A stretch of DNA of 64,000 bases from Solwaraspora sp. WMMA2056 (GCF_030345095.1 NZ_CP128360.1:4340001-4404000), one strand, 5' to 3'. Shown: positions 44,755-55,381, counted from the stretch's first letter. Notes: generated by a model from the sequence alone, not told the origin. Program-made: numbers and translations.

Positions 44755-45053
44755 TCTCCTTCACACTTGGTGGTCATGGTGGTGGCGCTGCGCGTGCGCG
44801 CCGTCCGCGCCCAGGCCAGGAAACGGACGTACGCCACCGCCGGGCTCAGCCCCGGCAGATCGTGCGCGGCCTCGACTGACCGCTCCGCCACGTACATGCA
44901 CAGACCGATCCGGTCGTACGCGGCGATCAGTTGCGCCTTCGCCGGATCGCACGGCCACGGCTGCCCGCACACCCGGCACCGCCACGACGGCCGTACGGCC
45001 ACGTGGTCGACCTCGGCCACCCGGCCCCGGCCGCCGACGTGGTCGACGGTCAT
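44751..45053 (-). CDS. 100-aa CxxC protein, unknown
   Basis: The central WRCRVCGQPWPCDPAKAQLI looks like a zinc knuckle and recurs in many actinomycete genomes as far as I recall. The rest is helical (YVAERSVEAAHDLPGLS). ATG at 45053 overlaps the stop of the upstream 54-aa gene (ATGA). Its own stop overlaps the start of the GNAT gene, so the three were an operon. Confidence 0.65.
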   Translation of the reverse strand: MTVDHVGGRGRVAEVDHVAVRPSWRCRVCGQPWPCDPAKAQLIAAYDRIGLCMYVAERSVEAAHDLPGLSPAVAYVRFLAWARTARTRSATTMTTKCEGE

Positions 45054-45214
45054 CGGCCGACGTCGAGGGTGACGAACTGACCGGAACCGCATTGCGGGCA
45101 GCGCAACGTGTGCCCGCACACCGGGCACCAGCGCCGCCGCAGCCGACACAGCAGCAGGCCCGGCGGAATGCCGAGCAGAACACCGGACAGAATGAACGCG
45201 AGAGCGGACAACAT
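45050..45214 (-). CDS. 54-aa membrane zinc-ribbon peptide
   Basis: Short gene: an N-terminal hydrophobic helix (LSALAFILSGVLLGIPPGLLL) followed by a basic turn and the zinc-ribbon WCPVCGHTLRCPQCG. GGGAGGAAA stands before the ATG at 45214. Its stop overlaps the ATG of the 100-aa CxxC gene. It is likely a small regulator or adaptor tied to the membrane; no family name. Confidence 0.65.
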   Translation of the reverse strand: MLSALAFILSGVLLGIPPGLLLCRLRRRWCPVCGHTLRCPQCGSGQFVTLDVGR

Positions 45215-45272
45215 TCGATTTCCTCCCGAGCGAAGATCAATTAATCGTGCGGCAGGAGCGCGCGGTGCCGGG

Positions 45273-45313
45273 CCCGCCGCAGCTGGTAACGGGGGGCTCC
45301 CAACTGCGGCGGG
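45273..45313. other. Hairpin in the intergenic region 45215-45480
   Basis: CCCGCCGCAGCTGG (45273-45286) pairs with CCAACTGCGGCGGG (45300-45313) with one mismatch. It lies between divergent genes and may act as an attenuator or terminator. Nothing else is seen in this spacer. Confidence 0.4.
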
Positions 45314-45480
45314 TGACTATGGACAGCACCGGTACGAGTTATCTAACGTGGACCACATGCAATTGACAAGGCGTGTTGCGCCGTCATCGCCATGGGCGTG
45401 GTCTGTTGGAAGGCAATCAATTCGGTGCCGGGCGCCTTCACGATTATGAAGGCGCTCGTCAGTTGAATGTCCGCCACGTG

Positions 45481-46455
45481 ATGACTAGACTCACCACAGA
45501 GGATGAAGGGGGCGAGCTCTTGTCCGGCTCGATCGGCACCACCCTGCTCCGCCGACACATCGGCCGCTGGTTCACCGTCTTACGGGAGTCCGCCGGCATC
45601 AGTCAGGACGCCGCCGCCAGGGCGCTGCAACGCGGCTCCTCCACGATCTGGCGCATCGAGGCCGGCGACGAGCGGATCCGCTTCCGCGACGTCGACGTCC
45701 ACGCGATGTGCACCCTCTACCGGGTCGCTCCGGAGACCCGCGACCGACTGCTCGTCCTCACCAAGGAGACCCGCGACGCCCCGAAACGCGCCTGGTGGCA
45801 CGACTACACCGAGTCCGCCCTACCCGCCTGGTTCGGCCTCTACGTCTCCCTCGAAGACAGCGCCGACACCATCCGCCAGTACGAGCAAGAGGCCATCCCG
45901 GGGCTGCTGCAAGTCCGGGCATACGCTGAAGCTGTAACGCGCATGCCCGAAGGGGTCATCAGCGACGAGGAGGTCGAACGACGGGTTCGTGTTCGCCTCG
46001 AACGACAGGCCTTGCTGTCGGCACCGCGACCACCGCATCTACGAGTGATCATCAACGAAGCGGTCCTGCGCCGTCCTATCGGCGGGAAGGAAGTCATGTC
46101 CGAGCAGTTGCAGCATCTGCTCGACCTGACGGAGCGGTTCTCGGTCTCGGTGCGGGTCCTGCCGTACTCCGTCGGAGCGCACGCGGGGATGAACTCAGCG
46201 TTCAGCATCCTTACCTTCCCCAGTGCCCCGCTCAGCCGCGACCCAGTCGAGCCGCCCCTCGCCTACGTCGACACCCTGACCGGGGCGCTCTATCTGAACA
46301 AGTCCGACGAAGTCCGAGCCTACGAGGCGGTCTGGACCGATCTCGATCGCCGTGCCCTTGACGAAGCCTCGTCCAGGGAGATGATCAAGAATGCATTGGA
46401 GGCATTTACCAGTGGTCGATCTGACCAGCGCCACCTGGCGCAAGAGCAGCCGTAG
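45481..46455 (+). CDS. XRE-family regulator with DUF5753 domain
   Basis: 324 aa. Helix-turn-helix at RWFTVLRESAGISQDAAARALQRGSSTIWRIEAGD (about residues 25-60), then the DUF5753 part (IRQYEQEAIPGLLQVRAYAEAVTR, RQALL, LRVIINEAVLRRPIGG, YVDTLTGALYLNK). Such genes pair with DUF397 proteins and often control differentiation or antibiotic output. An in-frame TTG at 45520 after AGGGGGCGAG is an alternative start. Confidence 0.88.
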   Translation: MTRLTTEDEGGELLSGSIGTTLLRRHIGRWFTVLRESAGISQDAAARALQRGSSTIWRIEAGDERIRFRDVDVHAMCTLYRVAPETRDRLLVLTKETRDAPKRAWWHDYTESALPAWFGLYVSLEDSADTIRQYEQEAIPGLLQVRAYAEAVTRMPEGVISDEEVERRVRVRLERQALLSAPRPPHLRVIINEAVLRRPIGGKEVMSEQLQHLLDLTERFSVSVRVLPYSVGAHAGMNSAFSILTFPSAPLSRDPVEPPLAYVDTLTGALYLNKSDEVRAYEAVWTDLDRRALDEASSREMIKNALEAFTSGRSDQRHLAQEQP

Positions 46456-46600
46456 TGGCAACGTCGGCAACTGTGTCGAAGTGGCCACGAACCTGTCGAA
46501 CCTCGTCGCCGTACGGGACAGCAAGGACACCACCGGCCCGGTCCTGACCTTCGCCCCTGCCCATTGGACCACCTTCACCACCGCCCTGCCCACTCGGTGA
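46412..46600 (+). CDS. DUF397 protein
   Basis: 62 aa. Conserved blocks WRKSSRSGNVGNCVEVA, VAVRDSKD and F APAHWTTF. It overlaps the end of the XRE gene by 44 nt, the usual toxin/antitoxin-like BldB-type arrangement. The GTG at 46412 is the likely start; the next ATG upstream is in the XRE coding end. Confidence 0.9.
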   Translation: MVDLTSATWRKSSRSGNVGNCVEVATNLSNLVAVRDSKDTTGPVLTFAPAHWTTFTTALPTR

Positions 46601-46608
46601 GTCTCGCA

Positions 46609-46647
46609 GGGGCGGATGCGGGCAGGTACCCTGCCTGCATCCGCCCC
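46609..46647. terminator. Strong hairpin after the DUF397 gene
   Basis: GGGGCGGATGC pairs with GCATCCGCCCC, with the inner pair GGCAGG/CCTGCC and a tiny loop. It isolates the XRE/DUF397 operon from the CRISPR leader. Confidence 0.8.
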
Positions 46648-46733
46648 AACTCCTCGTCGTCTGTCGGAGTAGCGTCCAAATGAAAGTGAACGAAAACCGG
46701 CCGGTAACGTTGTAAACGCCCAGCTCAGCAAGT
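46648..46733 (+). promoter_or_regulatory. Putative CRISPR leader
   Basis: 86 nt, less GC-rich than its surroundings (GAAAGTGAACGAAAACCGG and similar), lying at the side where all repeats are perfect. Repeat decay is at the opposite end, so transcription and spacer acquisition probably start here. Confidence 0.65.
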
Positions 46734-48591
46734 CTGCTCCCCGCGCACGCGGGGATGGTCCCACGGTGCGTCGGGTCCAGGAGGCGGCGGTTGTCTGCTC
46801 CCCGCGCACGCGGGGATGGTCCCGGCGCGCTTGCGCGCCTACGCGCGCGTGAGAGCTGCTCCCCGCGCACGCGGGGATGGTCCCGGCAGGTTCGAGGCGG
46901 CCAGGACAGTGAGGACCTGCTCCCCGCGCACGCGGGGATGGTCCCGGGTTGTCGTCCACAAGTCCTACGAGCAGGAACTGCTCCCCGCGCACGCGGGGAT
47001 GGTCCCAGCACCCCGGGCCCGGTTCCCCGGGCCCGGGGCTGCTCCCCGCGCACGCGGGGATGGTCCCTCTGCCGGCAACACCTGCTCCGCGAACGCGATC
47101 TGCTCCCCGCGCACGCGGGGATGGTCCCCCCGTACTCACCCTGTACTGCCCCGACGGCTACTGCTCCCCGCGCACGCGGGGATGGTCCCGTCACGCGCTG
47201 CCAGCTGGCGGGGTCGGTGAGCTGCTCCCCGCGCACGCGGGGATGGTCCCTGTGTCACCACCCGGTCCACGGTCGCCGTGCCCTGCTCCCCGCGCACGCG
47301 GGGATGGTCCCTCGCGGACACCGGTCAACTCGTCGTAAAGCAGCTGCTCCCCGCGCACGCGGGGATGGTCCCTGACGTGGGCCACCGTCGACAAGATCGT
47401 GAAGCTGCTCCCCGCGCACGCGGGGATGGTCCCCCGACGTGAACGCTTGTCGGGTGGCACCCGGTCTGCTCCCCGCGCACGCGGGGATGGTCGCTCGCCG
47501 CTGACAAACTGCCGTCGCTGGGCCTGCTGCTCCCCGCGCACGCGGGGATGGTCCGTCATCAGGTGGTTCATCAGCTTTCGGTGCTTGCTGCTCCCCGCGC
47601 ACGCGGGGATGGTCCCGGCTGACCGATCATCAGATTCGGTTCGCGGCACTGCTCCCCGCGCACGCGGGGATGGTCCCGGCCACTGGCTCTCAGTGGAAAT
47701 GGAGGGTTTCTGCTCCCCGCGCACGCGGGGATGGTCCCCCCGTACTCACCCTGTACTGCCCCGACGGCTACTGCTCCCCGCGCACGCGGGGATGGTCCCG
47801 GGACCTATTCGAACGGCACCGTGAAGGTCTACTGCTCCCCGCGCACGCGGGGATGGTCCCGCCTGCCACACACGCGGCGACCAGTACTCGTCCTGCTCCC
47901 CGCGCACGCGGGGATGGTCCACATGCCCCGCTTCCTTGACATGGAAGAGGTCACTGCTCCCCGCGCACGCGGGGATGGTCCCAGCGCCGGTACGTCATGA
48001 TGTTTGGGACGAAACTGCTCCCCGCGCACGCGGGGATGGTCCCTCCCCGACATCGCAGCACCAAACCCGCACAACTGCTCCCCGCGCACGCGGGGATGGT
48101 CCCGCCTACAGCTGGGCGGTCGACGCAGCGCAGACCTGCTCCCCGCGCACGCGGGGATGGTCCCGCCTACAGCTGGGCGGTCGACGCAGCGCAGACCTGC
48201 TCCCCGCGCACGCGGGGATGGTCCCAGGGCGCCTGACCGATGGCCTGGATCCGCCAGCTGCTCCCCGCGCACGCGGGGATGGTCCCGTGCATCGGGTCGG
48301 CGGGCGCGGGCGGCCGGACTGCTCCCCGCGCACGCGGGGATGGTCCCGACCCATGTGGCTGCATCCTCGGCCACCGCTACTGCTCACCGCGCACGCGGGG
48401 ATGATCCCGAGGCCCGCGCGCTGGACGACCTGCCGCCGCTCTGCTCCCCGCGCACGCGGGGATGATCCCGATGTTTGGTTCATCGCCTGGGTACTGTGGC
48501 TCTGCTCCCCGCGTAGGCGGGGATGGTCCCACCAATGGGGACGAGGGTTTCGAGCGGCTCGACTGCTCCCCGCATACGCGGGGATGCGCTT
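46734..48591 (+). CRISPR. Type I-E-like CRISPR array, 31 repeats and 30 spacers
   Basis: 29-bp repeat beginning CTGCTCCCCGCGCACGCGGG and ending GATGGTCCC, with 32-nt spacers (one of 31), period 61. The repeat has the type I-E internal palindrome CCCCGCGCACGCGGGG. Repeats are nearly perfect from 46734 on. Those at 48380, 48441, 48502 and 48563 carry changes (GATGATCCC, GCGTAGGC, GCATACGC), which marks the old end. Two spacers are identical though ten units apart (47129-47160 and 47739-47770). Two neighbouring spacers are identical (48104-48135 and 48165-48196). No cas genes are in the window. Confidence 0.97.
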
Positions 48592-48778
48592 CCAACACGG
48601 CAGGCTTGCTTTCCGTTGCAAGGCTGCAGGCCGGTTGGAAGTCAGGCGAGCAGCTTGAGTCGGTTGTTCGAGAGGAGACTGGAGCCGTCGCCGAGGCTGT
48701 CGTCGGCGGTGTAGTCCGGCCGCCAGCCGGGCTGGGTCGGGTCGGCCCCCCGTTAGTCGTCAGTCTGTTGTAGCAGAG

Positions 48779-49768
48779 TTACGCGAAGTGTGTGAGTCGG
48801 CTGCTGGTCGGTGGCCGGCCGATTCCGGCGAGCAGGTCGACGGTGGTGTGTGCGCGTACGTCGGGGTCGGCCCCGCCGGTGTGGGCGGCGACGACGGTGC
48901 GGACGTGGTGTTCGGCGACGTCGGCGAGGCCGTCGTAGACGGCGGTGAAGACCTCCCGGGCGGTGTCGCGTAGCCAGCCCGCCGGTAGCAGCTGGATCGG
49001 CAGCTGTGGGTCGAGGGTGGGGAAGCGGCGGTAGGTGTCCATCACTTCGGTGCGGGCCTGTACGGCGTGTGGGCCGTCGAGTCGGCCGGCGCTGATCCGG
49101 GGCAGCAGCGGCCGCCAGCGGTGCAGGAAGGCCTCGTACTGCTGGTGGATTTCGGCGATGTCCCAGGCGTCGATGGGATTGCGGCCGGTGACGGCGTCGA
49201 GGCCGACGGCCTGGCCGCGGATGACGGTGACGGTGCCGGGGTCGAGCTGGGCCAGGTGGGCGCTGACCAGGTGGGTCGGCGGGTGCGGGGAGATCCACAG
49301 TCCGTCGTACAGCGGGGCGTAGCCGAGCCAGCGGAGTTGGCCGCGCAGCGCGCGGCGCTGGGTGCTCTGATCCTGCGGCAGGGAGAAGGCGACAAGTGTC
49401 CAGTGTCCGTCCCACGCCGGTGGGCTGGTGGTGGTGGCGATGATCCAGGCGCCGCCGACGGACAGGTTGGTGGCGGCGCGTTCGCTGAGCTGGTAGGAGC
49501 TGTGCCGGCCGTGGCGGCTGCCGTCGAGGATGCCGCGTCGGGCGAGGCGGCTGATCGCGGTCCGGGCGCCGGTGGGGGTGACGCCGCTCTCGGTGAGCAG
49601 GGCGACGATCGCGGCGGACGGCAGTGCGGCCCGGGTGCGCAGGGTGTAGTCGGCGAGCAGGGTGACGGCGAGGCCCTGGGGGGAGTTGCCGGCCTGGCGG
49701 CGGGGCAGCCGTACGGAGTCGTCCTGGTCGTCGGGGTAGATCTCCTCGATGGTGAACGGTCGCTTCAC
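48779..49768 (-). CDS. PaaX-family transcriptional regulator
   Basis: 329 aa. An N-terminal winged-helix (TLRTRAALPSAAIVALLTESGVTPTGARTAISRLARRG) is followed by the PaaX central block (WTLVAFSLPQDQSTQRRALRGQLRWLGYAPLYDGLWISP) and the C-terminal domain. Start GTG at 49768 with GGAG before it; the frame is open to 49837 but that part does not match the family. PaaX proteins repress phenylacetate or related pathways via CoA thioesters; no such genes are here, so its target is unknown. Confidence 0.87.
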   Translation of the reverse strand: MKRPFTIEEIYPDDQDDSVRLPRRQAGNSPQGLAVTLLADYTLRTRAALPSAAIVALLTESGVTPTGARTAISRLARRGILDGSRHGRHSSYQLSERAATNLSVGGAWIIATTTSPPAWDGHWTLVAFSLPQDQSTQRRALRGQLRWLGYAPLYDGLWISPHPPTHLVSAHLAQLDPGTVTVIRGQAVGLDAVTGRNPIDAWDIAEIHQQYEAFLHRWRPLLPRISAGRLDGPHAVQARTEVMDTYRRFPTLDPQLPIQLLPAGWLRDTAREVFTAVYDGLADVAEHHVRTVVAAHTGGADPDVRAHTTVDLLAGIGRPPTSSRLTHFA

Positions 49769-49930
49769 GGTCGCTCCGGGGCTCGTCTCGGCGGTGGCGT
49801 ACCGCGACTGTAGACGGCCCTTATCATCGAGTCGCATCGATTGACACTTGTGCGCCCGAGGAGAACACTAAGTGCCACATGTTGCCGTGCAGGGTCGGGC
49901 AGGGCGCGCCGTACCTATCGAGGAGGGTGT

Positions 49931-51331
49931 ATGAGAATCGTTCGAAGACTGCTGCTCGGCCTGGCCACGTCGGTGGTGGCCGTCGGCCTGGTCGTGCCGG
50001 CGATGACGCCGGCGCACGCCGCCACGCTGGTCGAGGTGACGAACTTCGGCAACAACCCGGGCGGCATGCGGATGCACGTCTACGTGCCGGACAACCGCCC
50101 GGCCAACCCGGCGATCGTCGTGGCGATGCACGGCTGCGGCGGTAACGGTCCCGGCTTCTACTCCGGCAGCGAGTTCGCCTCGCTGGCCGACCGGTACGGC
50201 TACATCGTGATCTACCCGAGCGCGATGCAGCAGGCCGGCTTCGGCAACTGCTTCGACGTCTGGTCCGACGCCGCCAAGCGGCGTGGCGGTGGTAGCGACC
50301 CGGTGTCGATCATGTCGATGATCAACTACGTGCAGCAGCAGTACCGGGGCGACCCCAACCGGGTGTACGCCACCGGCAGCTCGTCCGGCGGCATGATGAC
50401 CAACCACATGCTCGCCGTCTACCCGGACGTGTTCAAGGCCGGGGCGGCGTTCATGGGCGTGCCGTACAACTGTTTCGCCAACGCGGCGGACTATCCGCCG
50501 TGGAGCAGCCAGTGCACCGGCGGCAACATGAACCGGACCCCGCAGCAGTGGGGTGACGCGGTCCGCCAGCAGGCGTACCCGGGCTACACCGGCCCCCGGC
50601 CCCGGGTGCAGCTGTGGCACGGCACCGCCGACACCCTGGTGCCGTACTCGTTGCTGCAGGAGGCGGTCGAGCAGTGGACCAACGTGTTCGGGCTCAGCCA
50701 GACCCCGACGTCGTCGGACACCCCGCAGCCGAACTGGAACCGCCGCCGCTTCGCCGACAGCAGCGGCACCGTCCAGGTGGAGGCGTACAGCATCCAGGGT
50801 GCCGGGCACAGCCTGCCCAGCTCCGGGATGGCCGCCGCCGCGATCACCTTCCTCGGCCTGACCAACCCGTCGCCGACGACCGCCCCGCCGACGACGGCGC
50901 CGCCCACCACCGCACCACCCACGACCGCACCCCCGACCACGGCCCCGCCCACCACGGCACCGCCGACGACCGCACCCCCGACGACCGCACCTCCGACGAC
51001 CCCGCCGCCGTCCGGCGCCTGCCGGGTCACCGCCACCCTGAACGCCTGGAACTCCGGCCTGACCGCCAACTACCGGATCACCAACAGCGGTACGTCGCCG
51101 GTCAACGGCTGGTCGCTGGTGTTCACCCTGCCGAGTGGGCAGACCATCACCTCGGGCTGGAACGCGACCTACTCACCGTCCTCCGGGCAGGTCACCGCCC
51201 GCAACATGTCCTACAACGCCAGTATCCCGGTCAACGGATCGGTGGACATCGGTTTCCAGGCCACCCACACCGGTAACACGGCCCGGCCGACCGCGTTCGC
51301 CCTCAATGGAGCATCCTGCACCGTCGCCTGA
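49931..51331 (+). CDS. Secreted PHB-depolymerase/CE1-type esterase with CBM2
   Basis: 466 aa. Signal peptide to AHA, esterase domain about residues 30-310 with VVAMHGCGGNGPGF, nucleophile YATGSSSGGMMTNHML, Asp in HGTADTLVPY and His in GAGHSLP. Then a linker of PTTAP repeats (about 50873-51008), and a C-terminal CBM2 (CRVTATLNAWNSGLTANYRI, NGWSLVFTLPSGQTITSGWNA) that should bind cellulose or xylan. Likely an acetylxylan or feruloyl esterase acting on plant fibre. AGGAGGGTGT precedes the ATG. Confidence 0.93.
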   Translation: MRIVRRLLLGLATSVVAVGLVVPAMTPAHAATLVEVTNFGNNPGGMRMHVYVPDNRPANPAIVVAMHGCGGNGPGFYSGSEFASLADRYGYIVIYPSAMQQAGFGNCFDVWSDAAKRRGGGSDPVSIMSMINYVQQQYRGDPNRVYATGSSSGGMMTNHMLAVYPDVFKAGAAFMGVPYNCFANAADYPPWSSQCTGGNMNRTPQQWGDAVRQQAYPGYTGPRPRVQLWHGTADTLVPYSLLQEAVEQWTNVFGLSQTPTSSDTPQPNWNRRRFADSSGTVQVEAYSIQGAGHSLPSSGMAAAAITFLGLTNPSPTTAPPTTAPPTTAPPTTAPPTTAPPTTAPPTTAPPTTAPPTTPPPSGACRVTATLNAWNSGLTANYRITNSGTSPVNGWSLVFTLPSGQTITSGWNATYSPSSGQVTARNMSYNASIPVNGSVDIGFQATHTGNTARPTAFALNGASCTVA

Positions 51332-51339
51332 CCGACCAC

Positions 51340-51375
51340 CGTCGTCGGGCCGGTCGACCACCCGGCCCGACGACG
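51340..51375. terminator. Hairpin after the esterase gene (first of two)
   Basis: CGTCGTCGGGCCGG pairs perfectly with CCGGCCCGACGACG (51362-51375), loop 8 nt. Confidence 0.7.
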
Positions 51376-51387
51376 TGACGGCGACGC

Positions 51388-51426
51388 GCCGGGAACGGCA
51401 GGTTGGGCGCACCTGCCGTTCCCGGC
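51388..51426. terminator. Second tandem hairpin between convergent genes
   Basis: GCCGGGAACGGCAGG pairs perfectly with CCTGCCGTTCCCGGC (51412-51426), loop 9 nt. Serves both the esterase and the convergent glutamate dehydrogenase gene. Confidence 0.75.
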
Positions 51427-51459
51427 GGCCGGTCGGACCGGGTCTTTTCGGCGGCCGGG

Positions 51460-52875
<1,416 letters not shown>

Positions 52876-52938
52876 TCAGCGGTGACCCGGTGTGATGGTC
52901 GGCATACCTGGTGGCCGCTGTGGTCGTGGCGGGGTAGT

Positions 52939-53610
52939 TCAGCCGGCGGTGACCAGCGGGGCCGGTGCCGGGTCGCGGACCGCCCAGCGGCGGGCGAGCA
53001 TGGTGGCACCGATGATCGCACCGACGACGAGTGCGATCTCGAGGGCGACGACGGTGGGTACGGTGCTGAAGCCGGTCGCCCAGGCGTAGGCGATCGTGAG
53101 CGGGGTGACGACGATGCCGGCAGCCGGCATGAGCAGCAGCATCCTGGTGGCGGTGGCGCGTATCCGGGGCAGGTCGCGCAGCCGGGTGCGCACGGCGACG
53201 ACCGCGCCGGCGACCAGCAGCGCGGCCGGGATCCCGTAGTAGACGGCGACCGCCAGCAGCAGTGGCACCCGGTAGCTGCGGGGCAGGTCCACCAGGTGCA
53301 CCACCACCGGGTAGATCACCATCATGGCCAGGTAGCCGAGGACGGTGCCGGCCACCGCGCCGGCGAGGGCGGTCCGCACGACGCGGCCGTACTCGGCCGG
53401 GACGCGGGCGACGCCGGCTTCGTCGGCCAGGCGGCGGGCGAGTCCGGGTACGTCGTCGCCGAGCAGCTGTGCCGGGGTGATGCCGTCGGCGACTGCGGCC
53501 GCCAGTTCGCTGCGCAGGTCGGCGGCGAGGACCGCACGGTCGGCGCGGGTGACGCCGTAGGCCCGCCAGGCGTTCTCGGCGGTGGCGACGGCGTCGTCGA
53601 TGGTGTCCAT
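52939..53610 (-). CDS. HAAS-like membrane protein, partner of PadR
   Basis: 223 aa. The N-terminal 75 residues are helical (DAVATAENAWRAYGVTRADRAVLAADLRSELAAAVADG), as in HAAS signalling domains that accompany PadR regulators. Four or five TMs follow (near residues 80-105, 120-140, 165-185 and 190-210). ATG is 3 nt after the PadR stop, so it is in one operon with it. Confidence 0.7.
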   Translation of the reverse strand: MDTIDDAVATAENAWRAYGVTRADRAVLAADLRSELAAAVADGITPAQLLGDDVPGLARRLADEAGVARVPAEYGRVVRTALAGAVAGTVLGYLAMMVIYPVVVHLVDLPRSYRVPLLLAVAVYYGIPAALLVAGAVVAVRTRLRDLPRIRATATRMLLLMPAAGIVVTPLTIAYAWATGFSTVPTVVALEIALVVGAIIGATMLARRWAVRDPAPAPLVTAG

Positions 53611-53612
53611 GG

Positions 53613-54020
53613 TCAGCTCCTCGGGTTGTCGCCGACGGCGTCGGTGAGGGTGGCGTCGACGAGGCCGACGAAGGTGGCCCACTGCTGCCGCCAGCTGCGT
53701 AGCCGGGCGTGGCCGGCGGCGGTGAGCGCGTAGACCTTGCGATCCGGGCCGGCGGGGCTGGGCTGGGTCTCGTTGGCGACCAGGCCGAGGCGGCGCATCC
53801 GGGTCATCAGCGGGTAGATGGTGCCGTAGCCGACGCCGGTGAATCCGGCGGCTTCGATCCGGCGGACGAGTTCGTAGCCGTGTGCCGACTTCTTGGCCAG
53901 CAGGGCGAGCAGGCACATGTCGAGCGCGCCGCGCAGTAGCTGGGTCTGTCGGTCGCCGTCGGGGGGGTCGTTCGCTCCGTCTGGAGGGTCGCCTGTTCCG
54001 GCCGCTATCATGCGTCGCAT
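53613..54020 (-). CDS. PadR-family regulator
   Basis: 135 aa. Core PadR helix-turn-helix: RGALDMCLLALLAKKSAHGYELVRRIEAAG, GYGTIYPLMTRMRRLGLVANE, PDRKVYALTAAGHARL. A 25-residue Gly/Asp/Pro-rich lead precedes it. ATGs lie at 54020 and 54011, inside or next to the inverted repeat 54014-54043, so repression of its own start is likely. The transcript is probably near leaderless. Confidence 0.88.
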   Translation of the reverse strand: MRRMIAAGTGDPPDGANDPPDGDRQTQLLRGALDMCLLALLAKKSAHGYELVRRIEAAGFTGVGYGTIYPLMTRMRRLGLVANETQPSPAGPDRKVYALTAAGHARLRSWRQQWATFVGLVDATLTDAVGDNPRS

Positions 54021-54043
54021 AATAGGCAGACCTATTATGCGAC
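54014..54043. promoter_or_regulatory. Perfect 13-bp inverted repeat at the PadR start
   Basis: GTCGCATAATAGG, spacer CAGA, CCTATTATGCGAC. It contains a good -10 (CATAAT on the minus strand) and the first ATG of the PadR gene. It is the probable PadR operator with the promoter embedded in it. Confidence 0.8.
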
Positions 54044-54088
54044 GTCAAATAGTTGCGGCCGTCGTGTGGCCGGGACTGTCGGTACCGC

Positions 54089-55381
54089 TCAGGTCGTGAA
54101 CCGGGCGCGCAGGCCGGCCGGGGCGAGGCGGCCGGCGAACGCCGGCCCGGCCGACGCGGCGTTCGGGGATGCGATGGCGAACCGGCCGGCCAGCCGGGAA
54201 GTGACGAGCGCGAGTTGACGCCTGGTCAGCATCGTGCCCAGGCACACCCGTGGTCCGGCACCGAACGGCAGGTAGGTCAGGCCGGGTGCGGCCGCGCCGG
54301 TCAGCCACCGGTCCGGGTCGAACTCCTCCGGCCGCGGCCACCACCGTGGGTCCCGGTGGATCAGGTACGCGTTGAGCAGCACCTCGTCACCGGCACGCAC
54401 AGACCATCGACCGACCGTCGTGTCCCGGCGTACGGTGCGGGTCAGCAACCACGCCGGTGGGTGCAGGCGCAGCACCTCGGCCACCACCGCCCCGGCCAGG
54501 CCGCCGTCCGCGCGGCCGCCCCCTGCCTGGCCAGCGTCCGTGCGCAGCCTGGCGACGAGCCGTGGCCGCAGAGCCAGTTCCCGGACGATGGACGTCAACG
54601 CCGCGGCGGGGACGCCGTACCCACCGATCAGGACGGTGCGCAGCGTCGACACCACCAGATGGTCCGGCAGCGTCGGGTCGGCGGCGAGCAGTACGTCGAG
54701 CAGGTCGGCGGCGGGCGTCGGGTCACCCGCTCCCGAGCTGCCGGGGCGACGGTCACCGGCTGCCCGTCGTCGGGCGACGACGTCGCTGAGCGTCTCGGTG
54801 AACCGCCGGTGGGCGTACCGGAAACGTCGCCGCCGCACCGTCGGCAGCCAGGGCGGCGCCGCGTACGAGGCGGTCTCGAACGGTGCGGTGGCGGCGATGG
54901 CGTCGGCGAGTGTGCGGGGTACGTCGCCGGCGTCGGCGCCGAGGCAGTGGTCGGCGATCGACCGGGCGGCGAAGGCGCGCATCACGTCGAGTACGTCGAC
55001 CTCGTGGCCGCCGGTGGCGGTCAGCACCTGGTCGAGGATCTGGGCGGTACGGATGTCGATGGTGGTCGTCGCCTGTGCGACCAGCCCGGCCCGCGCCGCC
55101 CGCCGGGCCGGTGTCCACTCCCGTCCGGAGGCGGCGGCGAACTCCAGGTCGGGCGGGCCGTCGAAGGGCGTGAGCTCGGTGACGAAGTCGCCGCCGGTGC
55201 GGGCGAGGACGTCGTGGGCGACGACCGGGTCGATGACGCAGACGGTGCGTTCGTCGAACGAGAACACGTCGCCGTACTCGGTGTGGCAGCGTCGGAGGAA
55301 GCCGATCCGGTCGGCCTCGTACGGCCGGATGTTGCCGGTCAGCCAGTGCCCGCGCGGACCCGGTGGTCGGTTGGTCGCCAC
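54089..55381 (-). CDS. Cytochrome P450, probable RiPP peptide-crosslinking enzyme
   Basis: 430 aa. Heme loop FGAGPRVCLG with Cys380, ExxR at 302-305 (EVLRLHPP) and the PERF-like FDPDRW near 354-359. The I-helix that usually reads AGxDT is GGYGVPAAAL (253-262), lacking the acid-alcohol pair, which is seen in P450s that couple aromatic side chains. It follows the 29-aa precursor gene by 34 nt; GTG start, no clear ribosome site, so translational coupling is likely. I infer that it crosslinks Tyr/Trp in the peptide's tail. Confidence 0.9.
   Translation of the reverse strand: MATNRPPGPRGHWLTGNIRPYEADRIGFLRRCHTEYGDVFSFDERTVCVIDPVVAHDVLARTGGDFVTELTPFDGPPDLEFAAASGREWTPARRAARAGLVAQATTTIDIRTAQILDQVLTATGGHEVDVLDVMRAFAARSIADHCLGADAGDVPRTLADAIAATAPFETASYAAPPWLPTVRRRRFRYAHRRFTETLSDVVARRRAAGDRRPGSSGAGDPTPAADLLDVLLAADPTLPDHLVVSTLRTVLIGGYGVPAAALTSIVRELALRPRLVARLRTDAGQAGGGRADGGLAGAVVAEVLRLHPPAWLLTRTVRRDTTVGRWSVRAGDEVLLNAYLIHRDPRWWPRPEEFDPDRWLTGAAAPGLTYLPFGAGPRVCLGTMLTRRQLALVTSRLAGRFAIASPNAASAGPAFAGRLAPAGLRARFTT

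Noticed and set aside
46735-48770. Open frames on both strands with repeated RARGDGP, SPRTRGW or PRVRGEQ motifs
   Set aside because: They are translations of the CRISPR repeat units, not genes.
50873-51010. Possible tandem DNA repeat element
   Set aside because: It is the coding sequence of the PTTAP linker between esterase and CBM2 domains, not an independent repeat.
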